Below the pieces are notes generated by a model. That model was not told the origin of the DNA and did no database searches. It worked only from the letters and a program-made list of their open reading frames with translations. Made by a program: the position numbers and the translations under genes. A stretch of 64,000 nt of DNA from Actinoallomurus soli (GTDB taxonomy: Bacteria; Actinomycetota; Actinomycetes; Streptosporangiales; Streptosporangiaceae), in assembly GCF_024055715.1 (NCBI RefSeq), contig NZ_JAMXMV010000007.1, forward strand, positions 361,288 to 425,287, read 5' to 3'. Positions 1 through 11,302 of this stretch are shown piece by piece. How positions within the stretch are numbered: position 1 is the first letter of the stretch; every line of letters starts with the position of its first letter.

Positions 1-423
1 ACTCGGCCTCACGCTCGAAAGCGGGCACGAGGCTCGGCGACCCTGTCCGCGAAACGGCACTCAGCGACGCGAAACGACAGCCCCGACCACCTTCACCGAG
101 CATTCGGTTCGCCCGCCCGGGCGCACGGCACTGAACGGCCTTCCCGCAAGCGTGAGCGAGTCACTCGTCCCTCGAAACGAGCATCGGCCCCCGGGCGGTA
201 CCGGCGACCGGTCGTCGGTACCGGGCGCAAAGCGAACGCCGCCCCACCGGACACCGCACCGCTGAACGCGATACCGGCGGACGCGGCACCGCCGGAACGC
301 CCGGCGGGGGCGGCGCGCAGGCCGTCGAAGACGACGGCGAGGGCGCGCGCCCGTACCCCGGCGTCGCCGCCGCACCGCCGGACGCGGCACCGCCGGGTGG
401 TGCCTGACGAGATGCGGCCGGGG
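1..423. other. Stretch without a supported gene
   Basis: No reading frame here has a convincing start, ribosome binding site or recognisable family; the open frames are Arg/Pro/Ala-rich and look like GC-rich noise. The part next to parE (about 270-400) carries short repeated 'gcggcaccgccgg'-type units. This is the downstream side of the leftward topoisomerase gene, and I see no clear hairpin terminator in it. Confidence 0.5.
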
Positions 424-2517
<2,094 letters not shown>

Positions 2518-2704
2518 CGGCTGTGCTCCTCGGGGGTAGGACGTGCGGGCAGCAGGCTACCCGCCGGGACCGACACTACGCGGACCGGCGCGCCGGTCCG
2601 GTGCGCCCTCCACCTTCGGGAGGAGACGGCCGCAGGCCGGTATAGATCGGCGAATCCACCGGTAGGAGGGTGTTCGGCGACCAAAGCGTCCCTAGGGTTC
2701 AGCC

Positions 2705-3607
2705 ATGCCCAAAACGATTGTCGCCAACGACCTGCGAAAGCGGTACGGCGACGTGCAAGCGGTCGACGGAGTGACCCTGTCCGTCGAGGAGGGAGAGTTC
2801 TTCGGCATCCTCGGGCCGAACGGCGCGGGGAAGACGACGACTCTCGAGATCATCGAGGGACTGCGTCAGGCGGACGGCGGCGAGGTGACGGTGCTCGGCC
2901 GGTCGCCGTGGCCTCGCGATCCCGCGCTGCTGCCGAAAATCGGGGTGCAGCTGCAGGCGTCCTCCTTCTTCGAACGGCTGACCGCCCGGGAGCAGCTGCG
3001 GACGTTCGGCTCCCTGTACGGGGTGCCGGACCGCAAGGCCGACGCGATGCTGGAGACGGTCGGCCTCACGGAGAAGGCGGACACTCCGGTGGAGAAGCTG
3101 TCCGGAGGCCAGGCGCAGCGGCTGTCGATCGCCTGCGCGCTGGTGCACGAGCCGGAGCTGGTCTTCCTCGACGAGCCGACGGCGGCGCTGGACCCCCAGG
3201 CGCGCCGCAATCTCTGGGACGTCCTGCGCGCGATCAACACGGAGGGCCGCACGATCGTCCTCACGACCCACTACATGGACGAGGCCGAGACGCTGTGCGA
3301 TCGGGTCGCGATCATCGATCGAGGCCGGATCCTGCGGAGCGGCCCGCCGGCCGCGCTGGTCCGCGACCTGGACGCCGCGACCCGGATCAGCGTGGCCAGC
3401 GGCGTGCTGAGCGAGACCGAGGCGCGTGCGCTGCCGGGCGTGGACGACCTGACCGACGACGGCGTCTCACTCGTCATCGCGACGCGTGACCCCTCCTCCG
3501 TCGTGGCGGCGCTGGCCGGCCGTGGCGCGCTGGACGGCGTCCAGATCAAGGGCGCCACCCTCGAAGACGTCTTCCTCGAACTGACCGGGCGGGAGTATCG
3601 GGCGTGA
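2705..3607 (+). CDS. ABC-2 type exporter, ATP-binding protein (DrrA-like)
   Basis: 300-aa ABC ATPase of the drug/antibiotic exporter type. Visible motifs are Walker A GPNGAGKTTT (about residues 38-47), signature LSGGQAQRLS, Walker B LVFLDEPTAALDP and the H-loop TTHYMDEAE. A C-terminal extension of about 80 residues after the H-loop is typical of DrrA-type proteins. The stop overlaps the start of the permease gene by 4 bases, so the two should be translated together and form one exporter. The substrate cannot be read from the sequence. It is divergent from parE, with about 190 bases between the starts. Confidence 0.9.
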   Translation: MPKTIVANDLRKRYGDVQAVDGVTLSVEEGEFFGILGPNGAGKTTTLEIIEGLRQADGGEVTVLGRSPWPRDPALLPKIGVQLQASSFFERLTAREQLRTFGSLYGVPDRKADAMLETVGLTEKADTPVEKLSGGQAQRLSIACALVHEPELVFLDEPTAALDPQARRNLWDVLRAINTEGRTIVLTTHYMDEAETLCDRVAIIDRGRILRSGPPAALVRDLDAATRISVASGVLSETEARALPGVDDLTDDGVSLVIATRDPSSVVAALAGRGALDGVQIKGATLEDVFLELTGREYRA

Positions 3608-4668
3608 GCAGTTTTCAGAGCCTGGCGCGGGCCATGTTCCTCGGGTTCCGGCGGGACCGGGGGGCGCTGTTCTTCACGATCGCCCTGCCCCTGCTGTTCC
3701 TGCTGATCATCGGGGGGATCTTCGCCCGGCAGTCCACGCCGAAGTCGAAGGTCCTGGAGATCGGCGCGGTGCCGGTCGTGGACCAGATACCGGCGGAGAT
3801 GCGGGCGGGGATCGACAAGTCCCTGAAGTTCACGAAGGTGTCCGACCGGGACGCCGCCTTGGAGAAGGTGCGCAAGGGCGACTACGCGGCCGCGATCGAG
3901 CAGAGCGGGGACCGGGTGGTGCTGCACTACTCGGCCGCCGACCAGGTCAAGACGGGCACCGTCCAGGGGCAGCTCGACGGCCTGGTGCAGGCCGCGAACC
4001 AGGCCGCGTCCGGCAGGCCGCCGAAGTACCGGCTGGAGGGACAGCAGGTCGAGGACAGGTCGCTCAAGCCGATCCAGTACATCACCCCCGGTCTGCTCGG
4101 ATGGGCGCTCGCCTCGGCCGGCATGTTCGGCGCGTCCACCACACTCGTGACATGGCGGACGAAGGGCCTCCTCCGCCGGTTGCGCCTGTCGCCGGTGCCG
4201 ATCCGCAGTGTGTTCGCGGCGCGGGTCGCCGTCAGCCTCGGGGTGGCCCTCGTGCAGACGGTGCTGTTCATCGGCGTGGCGACCATGCCCTTCTTCGGGC
4301 TGAAGCTCGCGCACTACTGGTGGATGGCGATTCCCATGGTGCTGTGCGGGGTGCTGGCCTTCCTCGCCATCGGGATGCTGATCGGGGCCTGGGCGAAGAC
4401 GCAGGAGGCGGCGCAGGGGGTCACGCAGATCGTCGTGCTGCCGATGGCCTTCCTCGGTGGATCTTTCTTCAACATCGACGACGCGCCGCGGTGGCTTCGG
4501 GTCATCTCGGAGGTCTTCCCGCTGCGTCATTTGAACAGCGGGATGCTGAAGGTCCTCGTACGCGGGGAGGGACCGGCGTCGGTCCTCCCGCAGATGGGCA
4601 TCCTGTTGGGATTCGCGCTCGTCGCCACGCTGATCGCCGTTCGGGTGTTCCGCTGGGAACAAATCTGA
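3604..4668 (+). CDS. ABC-2 type transporter permease
   Basis: 354-aa integral membrane partner of the preceding ATPase. One transmembrane segment lies near the N-terminus (ALFFTIALPLLFLLIIGGIF), followed by a large extracytoplasmic loop (about residues 45-155) and a cluster of five hydrophobic segments in the C-terminal half, which is the ABC2_membrane_3-like layout. The start codon is GTG, overlapping the ATPase stop (GTGA). The conserved C-terminal stretch PMAFLGGSFFNIDDAP...FPLRHLNSG matches the ABC-2 family signature region. It probably exports a lipophilic compound; the substrate is unknown. Confidence 0.9.
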   Translation: MSSFQSLARAMFLGFRRDRGALFFTIALPLLFLLIIGGIFARQSTPKSKVLEIGAVPVVDQIPAEMRAGIDKSLKFTKVSDRDAALEKVRKGDYAAAIEQSGDRVVLHYSAADQVKTGTVQGQLDGLVQAANQAASGRPPKYRLEGQQVEDRSLKPIQYITPGLLGWALASAGMFGASTTLVTWRTKGLLRRLRLSPVPIRSVFAARVAVSLGVALVQTVLFIGVATMPFFGLKLAHYWWMAIPMVLCGVLAFLAIGMLIGAWAKTQEAAQGVTQIVVLPMAFLGGSFFNIDDAPRWLRVISEVFPLRHLNSGMLKVLVRGEGPASVLPQMGILLGFALVATLIAVRVFRWEQI

Positions 4669-4800
4669 CAATCGCCACCACCGTGACCTTTGTCACCTGA
4701 GGGGGTATTCCGCTCTGGGCGTACACAGAACCCGCATGGGAACGTCCGCGTCAGGTTAGATGTTGTCCTAAGCGACCGACCCCGAGACGAGGAAGGCGAC

Positions 4801-5031
4801 GTGACTGGAGCTCTTGCCCCAACCAAGCCGCTGACGGCCGTGGACCGCTGCGACCGCTGCGGTGCTCAGGCCTACGTCCGCGCGGTCCTCGCGGGCGGCG
4901 GAGAGTTGCTGTTCTGTGCGCACCACGGCCGTAAGTACGGCGAGACGCTTCGTGCGAAGGGCGCTGAGATTCACGACGAAACCGACCGGCTGCTTGAGAC
5001 CCCTGCACCCCCACCGGAGGACGAACGGTAG
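4801..5031 (+). CDS. DUF7455 family small zinc-ribbon-like protein
   Basis: 76-aa protein with a CxxC pair (DRCDRCGAQAY) and a CxxH (LLFCAHHGRKY) that together look like a metal-binding knuckle. Proteins of this pattern are found between parE and hrdB in many actinomycetes; the function is unknown. The GTG start at 4801 is chosen because a GAGGAAGG Shine-Dalgarno lies just upstream and because the family begins shortly before the 'PLTAVDRCDRC' segment. Upstream, a small palindrome GTGAC-N4-GTCAC (4683-4696) and a TTAGAT hexamer (4756-4761) could belong to its promoter, but this is weak. Confidence 0.85.
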   Translation: MTGALAPTKPLTAVDRCDRCGAQAYVRAVLAGGGELLFCAHHGRKYGETLRAKGAEIHDETDRLLETPAPPPEDER

Positions 5032-5240
5032 GCCAGGCCAGCCGACCCGATAATCCATGAGACGGCGGCCACCCAGCCTGGGGGGCCGCCGTCTCGTTGC
5101 GTTCCACCGCCGGGCAGGATCGGCCGGCCGAGGAGGACGCAGCCGATCCCGCCATCCCGCCCGCGCACGGAGTCGGCGGAGGAGGACGATGCCGACCCGC
5201 CGCCCCGTCCGCGCGCGGAACCGGCCGACGAAGGAGGACG

Positions 5241-5963
5241 ATGCTGATCCTGCTGCCCCCGTCCGAGGGCAAGGCCGGCGACGGCGACGGGCCGCCGCTG
5301 GAGCCGTCCGCGCTGAGCCTTCCCGGGCTGGCCGCCACCCGTGAGCGGGTGCTCGACGCGCTCGACGCCCTGTGCTCCGGCCCGGCGGAGGACGCGCGGC
5401 AGGTCCTCGGGCTGTCCGCCGGGCAGTCCGGGGAGATCGCCCGCAACCGCGCGCTGCGCACCGCGGCCACGCTGCCCGCGTCGCGGCTCTACACCGGCGT
5501 CCTGTACGACAACCTGGGCCTGCCGAGCCTGGACCCGGAGCGCACCGCACGCTCCGTCCTGATCTTCTCGGCGCTGTGGGGCGCGCTGCGGCCCGCGGAC
5601 CGCGTCCCCCCGTACCGTCTGTCGATGAGCGTGCGCCTGCCCCCTCTCGGCCCTCTGGCGGCCGTATGGCGCCCGGCGCTGACCGCGGTCCTTCCCGCGG
5701 ACGGCCTTCTGGTGGACATGCGCTCCGCTCCGTACGCCGCCGCGTGGAAGGCCCCGGCGGTCCGGGTGCGGGTCTTCCGCGAGCGGGAGGGCCGGCGCAC
5801 GGTGGTCAGCCACATGGCGAAGGCGACCCGCGGGGCGCTCGCCCGTGACCTGCTGGCGAACGGCGCCGACCCGGCGACGCCGGAGGAGCTCCTGAAGACC
5901 GTCCTGGACCTCGGCCACGCCGCCGAGCTCAACGGCACGGATCTCGACCTGATCACCCACTGA
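5241..5963 (+). CDS. yaaA: Peroxide stress protein YaaA (DUF328/UPF0246)
   Basis: 240-aa protein that begins with the family hallmark MLILLPPSEGK and contains the conserved LSxxQ/N-type helix and the 'IFSALWGALRPAD..PPYRLSM' core (about residues 100-130). In E. coli YaaA lowers intracellular free iron and limits Fenton damage during hydrogen peroxide stress. The ATG at 5241 has a strong GAAGGAGG Shine-Dalgarno; longer upstream readings are low-complexity and not family-like. It stands alone between the DUF7455 gene and the convergent hrdB. Confidence 0.9.
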   Translation: MLILLPPSEGKAGDGDGPPLEPSALSLPGLAATRERVLDALDALCSGPAEDARQVLGLSAGQSGEIARNRALRTAATLPASRLYTGVLYDNLGLPSLDPERTARSVLIFSALWGALRPADRVPPYRLSMSVRLPPLGPLAAVWRPALTAVLPADGLLVDMRSAPYAAAWKAPAVRVRVFREREGRRTVVSHMAKATRGALARDLLANGADPATPEELLKTVLDLGHAAELNGTDLDLITH

Positions 5964-5984
5964 GGCCGAAGGAGCCGGACGGAG

Positions 5985-6064
5985 CCGGCCGCCACTCCCC
6001 CGGACCGGCCGCCACTGCCCCGGACCGGCCGCCCCCAACGCGAACCGGCCGGACTCCACGCAAC
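5985..6064. repeat. Four tandem 20-bp units (ccggccgcc-type)
   Basis: Just after the yaaA stop, a ccggcc hexamer recurs at 5985, 6005, 6025 and 6045, exactly 20 bases apart. The first two units are nearly identical and the last two are degraded. It is non-coding and sits before the yaaA/hrdB terminator hairpin. Confidence 0.75.
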
Positions 6065-6140
6065 GCGGACGGGCCGGTGTCCCATGCCAAGGGCCGACTC
6101 CACGCGAAGGGCCGGCCCCATGCACGAGGCGGGCCCCATG

Positions 6141-6182
6141 CGAAAGGGGTCCGGACGGGAACTTTCGTCCGGACCCCTTTCG
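6141..6182. terminator. Hairpin terminator between convergent yaaA and hrdB
   Basis: Inverted repeat with arms of about 15 bp (aaaggggtccggacg at 6143-6157 against its complement at 6166-6180) and an 8-base loop. A-rich and T-rich ends flank the arms, so it could stop transcription from both sides. Confidence 0.8.
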
Positions 6183-6207
6183 TTATGCGATCGTTAGGCG
6201 AGACCCC

Positions 6208-7842
6208 TCAGTCGAGGTAGTCGCGCAGCACCTGAGAACGGGACGGATGCCGCAGCTTCGACATCGTCTTCGACTCGATCTGACGGATCCGCTCGCGGGT
6301 CACGCCGTAGACCTTGCCGATCTCGTCGAGGGTCTTCGGCTGGCCGTCGGTCAGGCCGAACCGCATCGAGACCACGCCGGCCTCCCGCTCGCTCAGGGTG
6401 TCGAGCACGGAGTGCAGCTGCTCCTGCAGCAGCGTGAAGCTGACCGCGTCGGCGGGCACGATGGCCTCGGAGTCCTCGATCAGGTCACCGAACTCGCTGT
6501 CGCCGTCCTCGCCGAGCGGGGTGTGCAGCGAGATCGGCTCCCGGCCGTACTTCTGGACCTCGACGACCTTCTCCGGCGTCATGTCCAGCTCCTTGGCCAG
6601 CTCCTCCGGGGTCGGCTCGCGGCCGAGGTCCTGGAGCATCTGACGCTGGACGCGGGCCAGCTTGTTGATGACCTCGACCATGTGGACCGGGATGCGGATC
6701 GTGCGCGCCTGGTCGGCCATGGCGCGGGTGATCGCCTGCCGGATCCACCACGTGGCGTACGTGGAGAACTTGTAACCCTTGGTGTAGTCGAACTTCTCGA
6801 CCGCGCGGATCAGGCCGAGGTTGCCCTCCTGGATCAGGTCCAGGAACAGCATCCCGCGCCCGGTGTAGCGCTTGGCGAGTGAGACGACGAGCCGCAGGTT
6901 GGCCTCGAGCAGGTGGTTCTTGGCCCGGCGGCCGTCCTCGGCGATCCACTCGAGGTCCTCGAGCACCTGGAACTCCAGGGTGTGCCGCTCGAGGGCGAGC
7001 TTCTCCTCCGCGAACAGGCCGGCCTCGATGCGCTTGGCGAGCTCGACCTCCTGCTCGGCGTTGAGCAGCGGAACCTTGCCGATCTGCTTGAGGTAGTCCT
7101 TCACCGGGTCGGCGGTGGCGCCGGCCGCGGCGATCTGCTGCGCGGGAGCGTCCTCGTCGTCGTCTCCGATGACGAAGGAGTCGTCGTCCGACGTGGGCTT
7201 CTTGTCGGCGACCGCCGCAGGGGCCTCCTCGGCCTCCGCATCGGCCTCGACGGCGACGTCGGCGTCGTCCCCGGTCTCCAGGTCGGCGTCGTCGGCGACG
7301 TCGTCGAGGTCGGTGAGGTCCGCGTCGTCGAGGTCGGTGACCTCGAGGTCGGCGTCGTCGGTGACCTCGTCGGTGTCCTCGGGGTCCTTGGCCGCCTTCT
7401 TGGCGACCGGAGCCTCGGACTTCTTCTTGGGCGCTGCCTTCTTGGGCTTGGCCGCGGGCTTGGCCGCGGCGGTCTTCTTGGCACGTGCGGGCCGCGCGGG
7501 CACGTCGACGTCGTCCTCGACGACGGCGGTGACGGTGTCCTGTTCCTTGGCGGCGGCGGTGGTCGTCTTGGGCTTCTTGGTCGCGGGCGTCGCGCGCTTG
7601 CTGCTGTTGCGCGCGCGCTTAGGCGCCGCGGAGTCGGCAGCGCTCACCATGACGGTCACACCCTCCTTGCTAAGACTCCGCAAGATGCTCGAGGCCTTCG
7701 ACACGGGAATGTCGGCCTCCTCGAACGCACGGCGCACGTCATCGGCCTCGAGGTAGCCCTGGGAACGCCCACGCTCGATCAATTGCCTGACAACGTGCTC
7801 GTGCAGCTCGGACGGCTTGGAGGTCGAACTCGCAGGCGACAC
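6208..7842 (-). CDS. hrdB: Principal RNA polymerase sigma factor (HrdB/RpoD, sigma-70 group 1)
   Basis: About 544 aa, the essential vegetative sigma factor. The N-terminal part is an actinobacterial region 1.1-like helical segment ([20 protein letters not shown]), then a long Lys/Ala-rich and then strongly acidic linker (about 75-225). Region 1.2 ([16 protein letters not shown]), region 2 ([32 protein letters not shown]), region 3 and region 4 ([21 protein letters not shown]) follow. Two GTG codons are possible (7842 and 7848); AGAGG at about 7850-7854 is better spaced for 7842. Its place beside parE and DUF7455 matches the Streptomyces hrdB locus. The linker is longer and more charged than in short group 2 sigma factors, which supports the group 1 assignment. 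Confidence 0.95.
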   Translation of the reverse strand: MSPASSTSKPSELHEHVVRQLIERGRSQGYLEADDVRRAFEEADIPVSKASSILRSLSKEGVTVMVSAADSAAPKRARNSSKRATPATKKPKTTTAAAKEQDTVTAVVEDDVDVPARPARAKKTAAAKPAAKPKKAAPKKKSEAPVAKKAAKDPEDTDEVTDDADLEVTDLDDADLTDLDDVADDADLETGDDADVAVEADAEAEEAPAAVADKKPTSDDDSFVIGDDDEDAPAQQIAAAGATADPVKDYLKQIGKVPLLNAEQEVELAKRIEAGLFAEEKLALERHTLEFQVLEDLEWIAEDGRRAKNHLLEANLRLVVSLAKRYTGRGMLFLDLIQEGNLGLIRAVEKFDYTKGYKFSTYATWWIRQAITRAMADQARTIRIPVHMVEVINKLARVQRQMLQDLGREPTPEELAKELDMTPEKVVEVQKYGREPISLHTPLGEDGDSEFGDLIEDSEAIVPADAVSFTLLQEQLHSVLDTLSEREAGVVSMRFGLTDGQPKTLDEIGKVYGVTRERIRQIESKTMSKLRHPSRSQVLRDYLD

Positions 7843-8040
7843 AAACACCTCTCGAACGAAACGTGTGGCTATGTTTACCCAGTGCTCTGTCGGGCGCCGG
7901 CCCTGCAGGCCCTTTGCGCTGAGCAGCGTACCCCTGCTTCACTGTCGGTTTAGCAGTCTGGCACGCCCGCGTATTCCGCGCGGTGGAGTCCTGCCCGGTG
8001 ACACCCACCTTAGAGGGCACTGAGCGGTCCTTCGTACGTG

Positions 8041-10140
8041 CTACGCCGTCTTCGGCGGAACATGTAGGGCAAGTACTGTCACGTCATCATCATGGTCGTA
8101 CCCGGCCAGCATCCGGTCGACCAAGAAGTCAACGAGTATCTCAGGATCGGCAAGCACCTCCGGTGGGGCGGCGGCGGCGATCGACACGATCTCGTCGAGA
8201 CCGGCGTCGAGTCCCCGTCTACGGTTCTCCACCAGTCCATCGGAGTAGAACACCACAGTGTTGCCGGGTGGGACCGAAAAACTTGTCTCTTCTCGTTCGG
8301 AGGGCCAGCCGAGCGGGGTGCCCGCCTCGGCGGTGCTGACCCGCGGCGGGCCGTCCGGCAGGATCCGCAACGGCGGCAGGTGGCCCGCGTTGCTGATGGA
8401 GCCTTCGCCGGTCGCGGGGTCGATGACGGCGTACGCCAGCGTGGTGATCTGCTCCCATCCCTCGGTGGCGCCGAAGAGCCGGTCCAGGCCGCCGATCACC
8501 TTCGACGGGCGCGGGTCGTTGAGCGCGAGGGCGCGCAGCGCGTTGCGCACCCGGCCCATGCCGGCCGCGGCCTTGACGCCCTTGCCCATGACGTCGCCGA
8601 TCACGATCGCCACCCGGCCGTCGCCCAGCGGGAAGGCGTCGTACCAGTCGCCGCCGACCTGCACGTGGCGCGTCGCGGGGTGGTAGCGGGCCGCCAGGCG
8701 GATCGGCGGCAGCTGCGGGAGGCGGTCCGGCAGGAGGCTGCGCTGGAGCGCCTCGGCCGTCTTGTGCTCCCGCTCGAACAGCGTCGCCCGCTCGACCGCG
8801 AGCGCGCACTGACCGGCCAGGGCCTCGAGGAAGACGCGCTCCTCCTCGGTGATCTCCCGCGGCCGGGTGAAGGAGAACCGCAGCGCGCCGAGGGCACGGC
8901 CCGCGGCCAGCAGCGGCAGGCCGACCCACGCGCGCTCGTCGGTGCGCCGGACGAAGTCGGCGATCTCCTCGCCGCGGAGCTGCAGCCGCAGGCTGACGGG
9001 GTTCTCGGCGAGGAACGGGCGCCGCTCGCGGACCGCGATCGACATCACGCTGGCGCCGTCGATGCCGATCTCCTCGCGGGCGGGGCCGGGGAGCTCGGGG
9101 ATGCCGCCGGGCGTGATCATGCGCAGGCGGAGCTTGTCGTCCTCGAGGAGGGCGACGGCGGACCGGTCGGCGCCGATCGCCGAGCGGCCGACCTCGGTGA
9201 TCACCGAGACGACCTGGTTGACGGTCAGCGCCTCGGCCAGCATGGACGTCGCCTGCTGGAGGCGTGCGGTGCGCAGGGCCGCGGCCGACAGCTGCTCGGT
9301 GAGCCGGCCCCGCATCTCCTCGGCCTCGCGCTTGCCGGTGACGTCGGTGTTCGCGCCGACCCACTCGACGATCTCGCCGTCGCGGCGGATCGGCACGGCG
9401 CGCACGTCGTAGTTGCGGTAGCCGCCCGCGCGGGTGCGGATGCGGTAGGTGGCCTCGAAGATCCGGTCGTTCGTCACGCAGGAGCGCCAGGTCTCCTCGA
9501 TGCGCGCCCGGTCCTCGGTGTGGACGGCGCCCAGCCATCCCTCGGTGGCGTACTCCTCGTGCGTCTGGCCGGTGATGGCGCGCCACTCGGGCGCGTCGTC
9601 GACGACCTCGCCCGCGGGCGTGGTCACCCAGACGACCTGGGAGCTGGCCTCGACGAGGGAGCGGTAGCGCTCCTCCTTACGGCGGATCGACCGCTCGGCC
9701 AGGACGCGGTCGGTGACGTCGACCGCGACCATGACGACCCCGGACACCTCGCCCTCGGCCGTGTGGGTGGGGAACCAGGAGTGCGCCCAGTGCCGGTCGC
9801 CGACGGCCAGGTCGACGTCCGAGACCGCGCGGTCCTCCTCGAGGACCTTGCGGGCGGACGCCTCGATGACGCCGCCGAGCTCCCCGGGGACGACCTCGGC
9901 GGGCCTGCCGCCCTCCAGGTCGGTGACGCTCACGCCGTGCATGCGCGCCAGCGCGTCGTTGGCCCGCTTGAAGCGCAGGTCGGTGTCGAACAGCGCGAAG
10001 CCGATCGGAGCCTCCCGAAGCAACGTGGTGAGCAGCGCCGAATCCGACGCGTCGAGGCCAGAGATCCGGGGCTGCGGCACAGACGTATCGGTGCTCACCG
10101 TCGACACCTCCGTCGCGCGCTCGGCCCTACTGCGAGGCAT
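8041..10140 (-). CDS. PAS-PAS-GAF-SpoIIE (PP2C) phosphatase
   Basis: 699-aa cytoplasmic signalling phosphatase. Two PAS domains (about 35-150 and 155-275, the second ending with VGANTDVTGKREAEEM), a GAF domain (about 295-455) and a C-terminal SpoIIE/RsbU-type PP2C domain (about 480-690) are seen in order. Metal-binding aspartates sit in VGGDWYDAF and VIGDVMGKG, with further motifs ISNAGHLPPL, YSDGLVENR and HDDDVTVLALH. Such proteins dephosphorylate anti-sigma-factor antagonists; no antagonist or anti-sigma gene is adjacent, so the target is unknown. No transmembrane segment is seen. The start ATG at 10140 is provisional; a GTG about 11-15 codons downstream is also possible. Confidence 0.9.
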   Translation of the reverse strand: MPRSRAERATEVSTVSTDTSVPQPRISGLDASDSALLTTLLREAPIGFALFDTDLRFKRANDALARMHGVSVTDLEGGRPAEVVPGELGGVIEASARKVLEEDRAVSDVDLAVGDRHWAHSWFPTHTAEGEVSGVVMVAVDVTDRVLAERSIRRKEERYRSLVEASSQVVWVTTPAGEVVDDAPEWRAITGQTHEEYATEGWLGAVHTEDRARIEETWRSCVTNDRIFEATYRIRTRAGGYRNYDVRAVPIRRDGEIVEWVGANTDVTGKREAEEMRGRLTEQLSAAALRTARLQQATSMLAEALTVNQVVSVITEVGRSAIGADRSAVALLEDDKLRLRMITPGGIPELPGPAREEIGIDGASVMSIAVRERRPFLAENPVSLRLQLRGEEIADFVRRTDERAWVGLPLLAAGRALGALRFSFTRPREITEEERVFLEALAGQCALAVERATLFEREHKTAEALQRSLLPDRLPQLPPIRLAARYHPATRHVQVGGDWYDAFPLGDGRVAIVIGDVMGKGVKAAAGMGRVRNALRALALNDPRPSKVIGGLDRLFGATEGWEQITTLAYAVIDPATGEGSISNAGHLPPLRILPDGPPRVSTAEAGTPLGWPSEREETSFSVPPGNTVVFYSDGLVENRRRGLDAGLDEIVSIAAAAPPEVLADPEILVDFLVDRMLAGYDHDDDVTVLALHVPPKTA

Positions 10141-10569
10141 TTCCGCATCACTATGGGTGAATGGGAGCAGGCTAGCGCTCCCGCCTCCATCACAACACCG
10201 CTCGGAGTCAGGTTTTCATCATCTCGATGCTTCGGCGCCGACGGAAGCCCCGCCCGGCAACGTTATTCCGGCGGCCGCGCGAACGCGCCCTCCGGTCACC
10301 CGCCGGGTACCCGGCACGAGGCCGCGTATCCGGTGGGAAGCATGATGATAGGGGCCGATCGGCATCGGGCGGGCGACATCCCCGATCTCGGCGAGTCCCG
10401 TGTCGTACGGGCGGGGCGCTGAACGGTACGCAGGCGCCCTTCCGATGGCGCGTCGCCTTCACGGCACATTTCCCACTTTGACAAGCTTTGTAAATCAGGG
10501 GGTCTGAGATCCCGCGTCCGAAGAGTGAGCAACGTCTCCCGGATTCGCGCCGCGGGAGCGGCCCCGGCC
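10141..10569. other. Intergenic region, no gene supported; one near-palindrome
   Basis: About 430 bases between the leftward SpoIIE gene and the 3' end of the HhH-GPD gene. Its open frames are Arg-rich and not gene-like. The only AT-rich patch is at 10476-10495 and contains an imperfect palindrome around ACAAGCTTTGT overlapping a TTGACA hexamer (10478-10483). It could be a promoter or operator for the leftward SpoIIE gene, but no well-spaced -10 element is obvious. Confidence 0.45.
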
Positions 10570-11142
10570 TCAGGCGCGCGCCTTGGCGGCGGCCTTCATC
10601 TCCTGCTTGTAGGCGCGGACCCGGCCCAGGGACTCCGCGTCGACGATGTCGGCCACCGAGCGGTGCGCGCCGTCGTCGCCGTAGTGGCCGGCGGCCTCGC
10701 GCCAGCCCTCCGGCCGTACGCCGAGCCGCTTGCCGAGGAGCGCGACGAAGATCCGGGCCTTTTGGTCGCCGAAGCCGGGCAGCGCGCCGACCCGCTGCAG
10801 GAGCTCCCGCCCGGACGCCGCCTCCGTCCAGACGCGCTCGGCCGCGCCGTCGTACCGCTCCAGCACCGCGCGGCTGAGAGCCTGCACACGGCCCGCCATC
10901 GCCTTGGGGTACCGGTGGAGGGCGGGCCGTTCGCCGAAGACGGCCACGAGCGCGTCAGGGTCGTAGCGGGCGAGTTCCTCGGCGTCGAGGTCGTGCCCGA
11001 GCCGTCGCGTCAGCTCGTACGGCGCGGCGAACGCCCGCTCCAGGGGCACCTGCTGGTCGAGCAGCATGGCGATCAGCAGCGCCAGCGGGCTGCGGTTCAG
11101 CAGCGCGTTGGCCTCGGGGTCGATGGGCAGCGAGATCGTCAT
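10570..11142 (-). CDS. HhH-GPD type base-excision DNA repair protein
   Basis: 190-aa protein of the actinobacterial HhH-GPD family, related to endonuclease III-like DNA glycosylases. Helix-hairpin-helix residues are seen in LLQRVGALPGFGDQKARIFVALLGKR (about 125-150), with an N-terminal helical part containing ALLIAMLLDQQVPLERAF. The four-Cys Fe-S loop of endonuclease III is absent, as usual for this short family, and the catalytic lysine cannot be assigned with certainty. The ATG at 11142 follows GGGAGGAC, a good Shine-Dalgarno; the 19 codons upstream in frame are not conserved-looking. Confidence 0.85.
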   Translation of the reverse strand: MTISLPIDPEANALLNRSPLALLIAMLLDQQVPLERAFAAPYELTRRLGHDLDAEELARYDPDALVAVFGERPALHRYPKAMAGRVQALSRAVLERYDGAAERVWTEAASGRELLQRVGALPGFGDQKARIFVALLGKRLGVRPEGWREAAGHYGDDGAHRSVADIVDAESLGRVRAYKQEMKAAAKARA

Positions 11143-11302
11143 GGCGTCCTCCCGGAACGTTCGCCCTTCATCCTGCACCCTCCGGGCTCCGCCGGTCACC
11201 CGGGGTCACGACGCGGCGACCCGGCGGCGGAGATGTGACGGTTCGCGAACGTGTCGGCCGCCGCGGTTCCGGCTCCGGCACCGGCGGTGCTCGAATAGGG
11301 AT

